Source of the DNA: JACQAI01 sp035507915 | GTDB lineage: Bacteria > Pseudomonadota > Alphaproteobacteria > Elsterales > Elsteraceae | Reading direction: 5' to 3' | Assembly (NCBI GenBank): GCA_035507915.1 | Contig: DATJNS010000432.1 | Location: forward strand, 1 to 14,056 | DNA: 14,056 nucleotides | In this document: positions 13,308 through 14,056 of the stretch, one piece after another | Layout: each line of letters begins with the position of its first letter | Numbering within the stretch: the stretch's first letter is position 1 | Program-made: the position numbers and the translations under genes | The notes under the pieces: model-generated | The model's input: the letters and a program-made list of their open reading frames with translations, nothing else | Database searches by the model: none | What the model was told of the DNA's origin: nothing

Positions 13308-13324
13308 AGCAAGCGGTATGCCAG
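13308..13324 (-). promoter_or_regulatory. Sigma-54-like (-24/-12) promoter for the seven-gene operon
   Basis: On the - strand the sequence reads CTGGCATACCGCTTGCT, with GG (13321-13322) and GC (13309-13310) separated by exactly 10 bases and an intact TTGC. It differs from TGGCACG only at the last two positions. The predicted start near 13298 leaves a ~30-base leader before the nitroreductase ATG at 13267. This fits nitrogen control of the transporter and catabolic genes, as does the matching element at 7038-7055. Confidence 0.6.
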
Positions 13325-13430
13325 CCGCGTGCGGCACGACGCGCGGCGGCCGGCGCCCAATGACGCGCGGCGGTGCGCCGTCTGCCGCTTCGCGCGCCAG
13401 CTGCCGCCGATTTGCGCTGCCACGGCCCAC

Positions 13431-13485
13431 GCTTTCGGCAGCCAGTTGCGCGAACTGTTGCATTCGCGCGCACGGCTGCCGAAGC
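13431..13485. promoter_or_regulatory. Inverted repeat in divergent gap, candidate activator site
   Basis: GCTTTCGGCAGCC (13431-13443) and GGCTGCCGAAGC (13474-13485) are near-perfect inverted repeats around a 30-base interval. The interval holds AGTT-GCGCG-AACT and two TTGC...CGCG half-like motifs. It lies about 135-185 bases upstream of the predicted sigma-54 start, the usual range for enhancer-binding proteins. It is also 53 bases before the SMP-30 gene, which it might serve instead. The rest of 13325-13537 shows only GC-rich sequence without clear promoter boxes. Confidence 0.4.
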
Positions 13486-13537
13486 TGGGCGCGCGACCGC
13501 GCGCCGAGGCGCGGCCGAGCAGGGGAGGACACGCGCC

Positions 13538-14056
13538 ATGTGGGAGCCGAGCGAACGCTATCCGGATCCGGCGATCGAGATCCTCGATCCGTCCTTCGAG
13601 AAGTACCGGGTGTTCAGCGCCGCGGTCGAGCGGCTGGCGACCGGCTTCCGCTGGGCCGAGGGCCCGGTGTGGTTCGGCGACGGCCGGTACCTGTTATGGA
13701 GCGACATCCCGAACAACCGCATCATGCGCTGGGACGAGGAGACCGGCGCCGTCAGCGTGTTCCGCAAGCCGTCGAACTTCGGCAACGGCAACACGCGCGA
13801 CCGCCAGGGGCGCCTGGTCACCTGCGAGCACGGCCGGCGCGTCACGCGCACCGAGATCGACGGCGCCATCACGGTGCTGGCCGATCAGTTCGAGGGCAAG
13901 CCGCTGAACTCGCCGAACGACGTGGTGGTGAAGTCGGACGGCTCGATCTGGTTCACCGATCCGCCGTTCGGCATCCTGGGCAACTACGAGGGCGTCAAGG
14001 CCGAGCCCGCGCTGCCGCAGAACGTCTACCGCATCGACCCGGCGACCGGCGCGCTC
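13538..14056 (+). CDS. SMP-30/gluconolactonase-family lactonase (partial, runs off window)
   Basis: The first 173 codons are present, the 3' end lies beyond the window. The ATG follows GGGGAGG with 11-base spacing. Family beta-propeller features are RWAEGPVWFGD, whose Glu is a predicted divalent-metal ligand, LLWSDIPNNRIMRWDEETG, GNGNTRDRQGRLVTCEHG, and LNSPNDVVVKSDGSIWFTD, whose Asn and Asp complete the metal site. No signal peptide, so it is cytoplasmic. Known members hydrolyse sugar lactones, and the substrate here is open. It is divergent from the nitroreductase operon, and a shared regulator is possible but unproven. Confidence 0.9.
   Translation, partial: MWEPSERYPDPAIEILDPSFEKYRVFSAAVERLATGFRWAEGPVWFGDGRYLLWSDIPNNRIMRWDEETGAVSVFRKPSNFGNGNTRDRQGRLVTCEHGRRVTRTEIDGAITVLADQFEGKPLNSPNDVVVKSDGSIWFTDPPFGILGNYEGVKAEPALPQNVYRIDPATGAL

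Noticed and set aside
1..14056. CRISPR array, tRNA, rRNA, transposase or integrase
   Set aside because: No regularly spaced repeats, no cloverleaf or rRNA-like stretch, and no recombinase motifs were seen by eye. A weakly conserved ncRNA cannot be excluded without computation.

Overview
The window is uniformly GC-rich DNA with short intergenic gaps, GGAGG-type ribosome binding sites, TauD, DUF1989 and NMT1/THI5-type catabolic genes and Pro/Ala/Arg-rich proteins. This suggests a chromosomal segment of a metabolically versatile proteobacterium, most likely an alphaproteobacterium (Rhodospirillales or Hyphomicrobiales-like). That placement is inference. I saw no rRNA, tRNA, CRISPR array, transposase or integrase.

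Left part (about 140-4953, + strand) is an accessory region of paired small genes. Each pair is an 'A' gene followed by a 'B' gene, and in three of four pairs they share a GTGA stop/start overlap. Pair 0 (140-879) is a lipoprotein-like protein plus a small exported or membrane protein. Pair 1 (1040-2616) looks like a polymorphic toxin with a short Lys-rich C-terminal tip, followed by a probable immunity protein made of two copies of one domain. Pairs 2 and 3 (2912-3894 and 4093-4953) are paralogous: a Pro/Asp-rich protein with a shared N-terminal tag, then an exported three-cysteine protein. Between pairs 1 and 2 lies a decayed 3' fragment of a further B gene (about 2651-2780), with an in-frame stop and a frameshift. 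Shared N-terminal motifs, exchanged C-termini and an orphan remnant together suggest tip exchange between toxin-like modules. Function is unproven.

Middle part (5001-8127): a class IV (BCAT-fold) aminotransferase-like gene with Arg where the PLP lysine is expected, then a TauD/TfdA-type Fe(II)/2-oxoglutarate dioxygenase, both on the - strand. A solitary NMT1/THI5-type ABC substrate-binding protein is transcribed divergently from the dioxygenase. A textbook sigma-54 (-24/-12) promoter lies in that divergent gap. A 23-bp exact direct repeat links the dioxygenase 3' end (6033-6055) to a site just upstream of pair 1 (988-1010).

Right part (8268-13267, - strand) is a compact seven-gene operon: nitroreductase, amino-acid-type ABC transporter (binding protein, two permeases, ATPase), DUF1989 protein, RidA-family protein. 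A second sigma-54-like element lies just upstream. It reads as a nitrogen-controlled uptake and catabolism system for an unidentified small nitrogenous compound. The window ends inside a + strand SMP-30/gluconolactonase-family gene (13538 onward). Inverted-repeat elements separate the transcription units (about 4954-4989, 5999-6024, 8152-8250).
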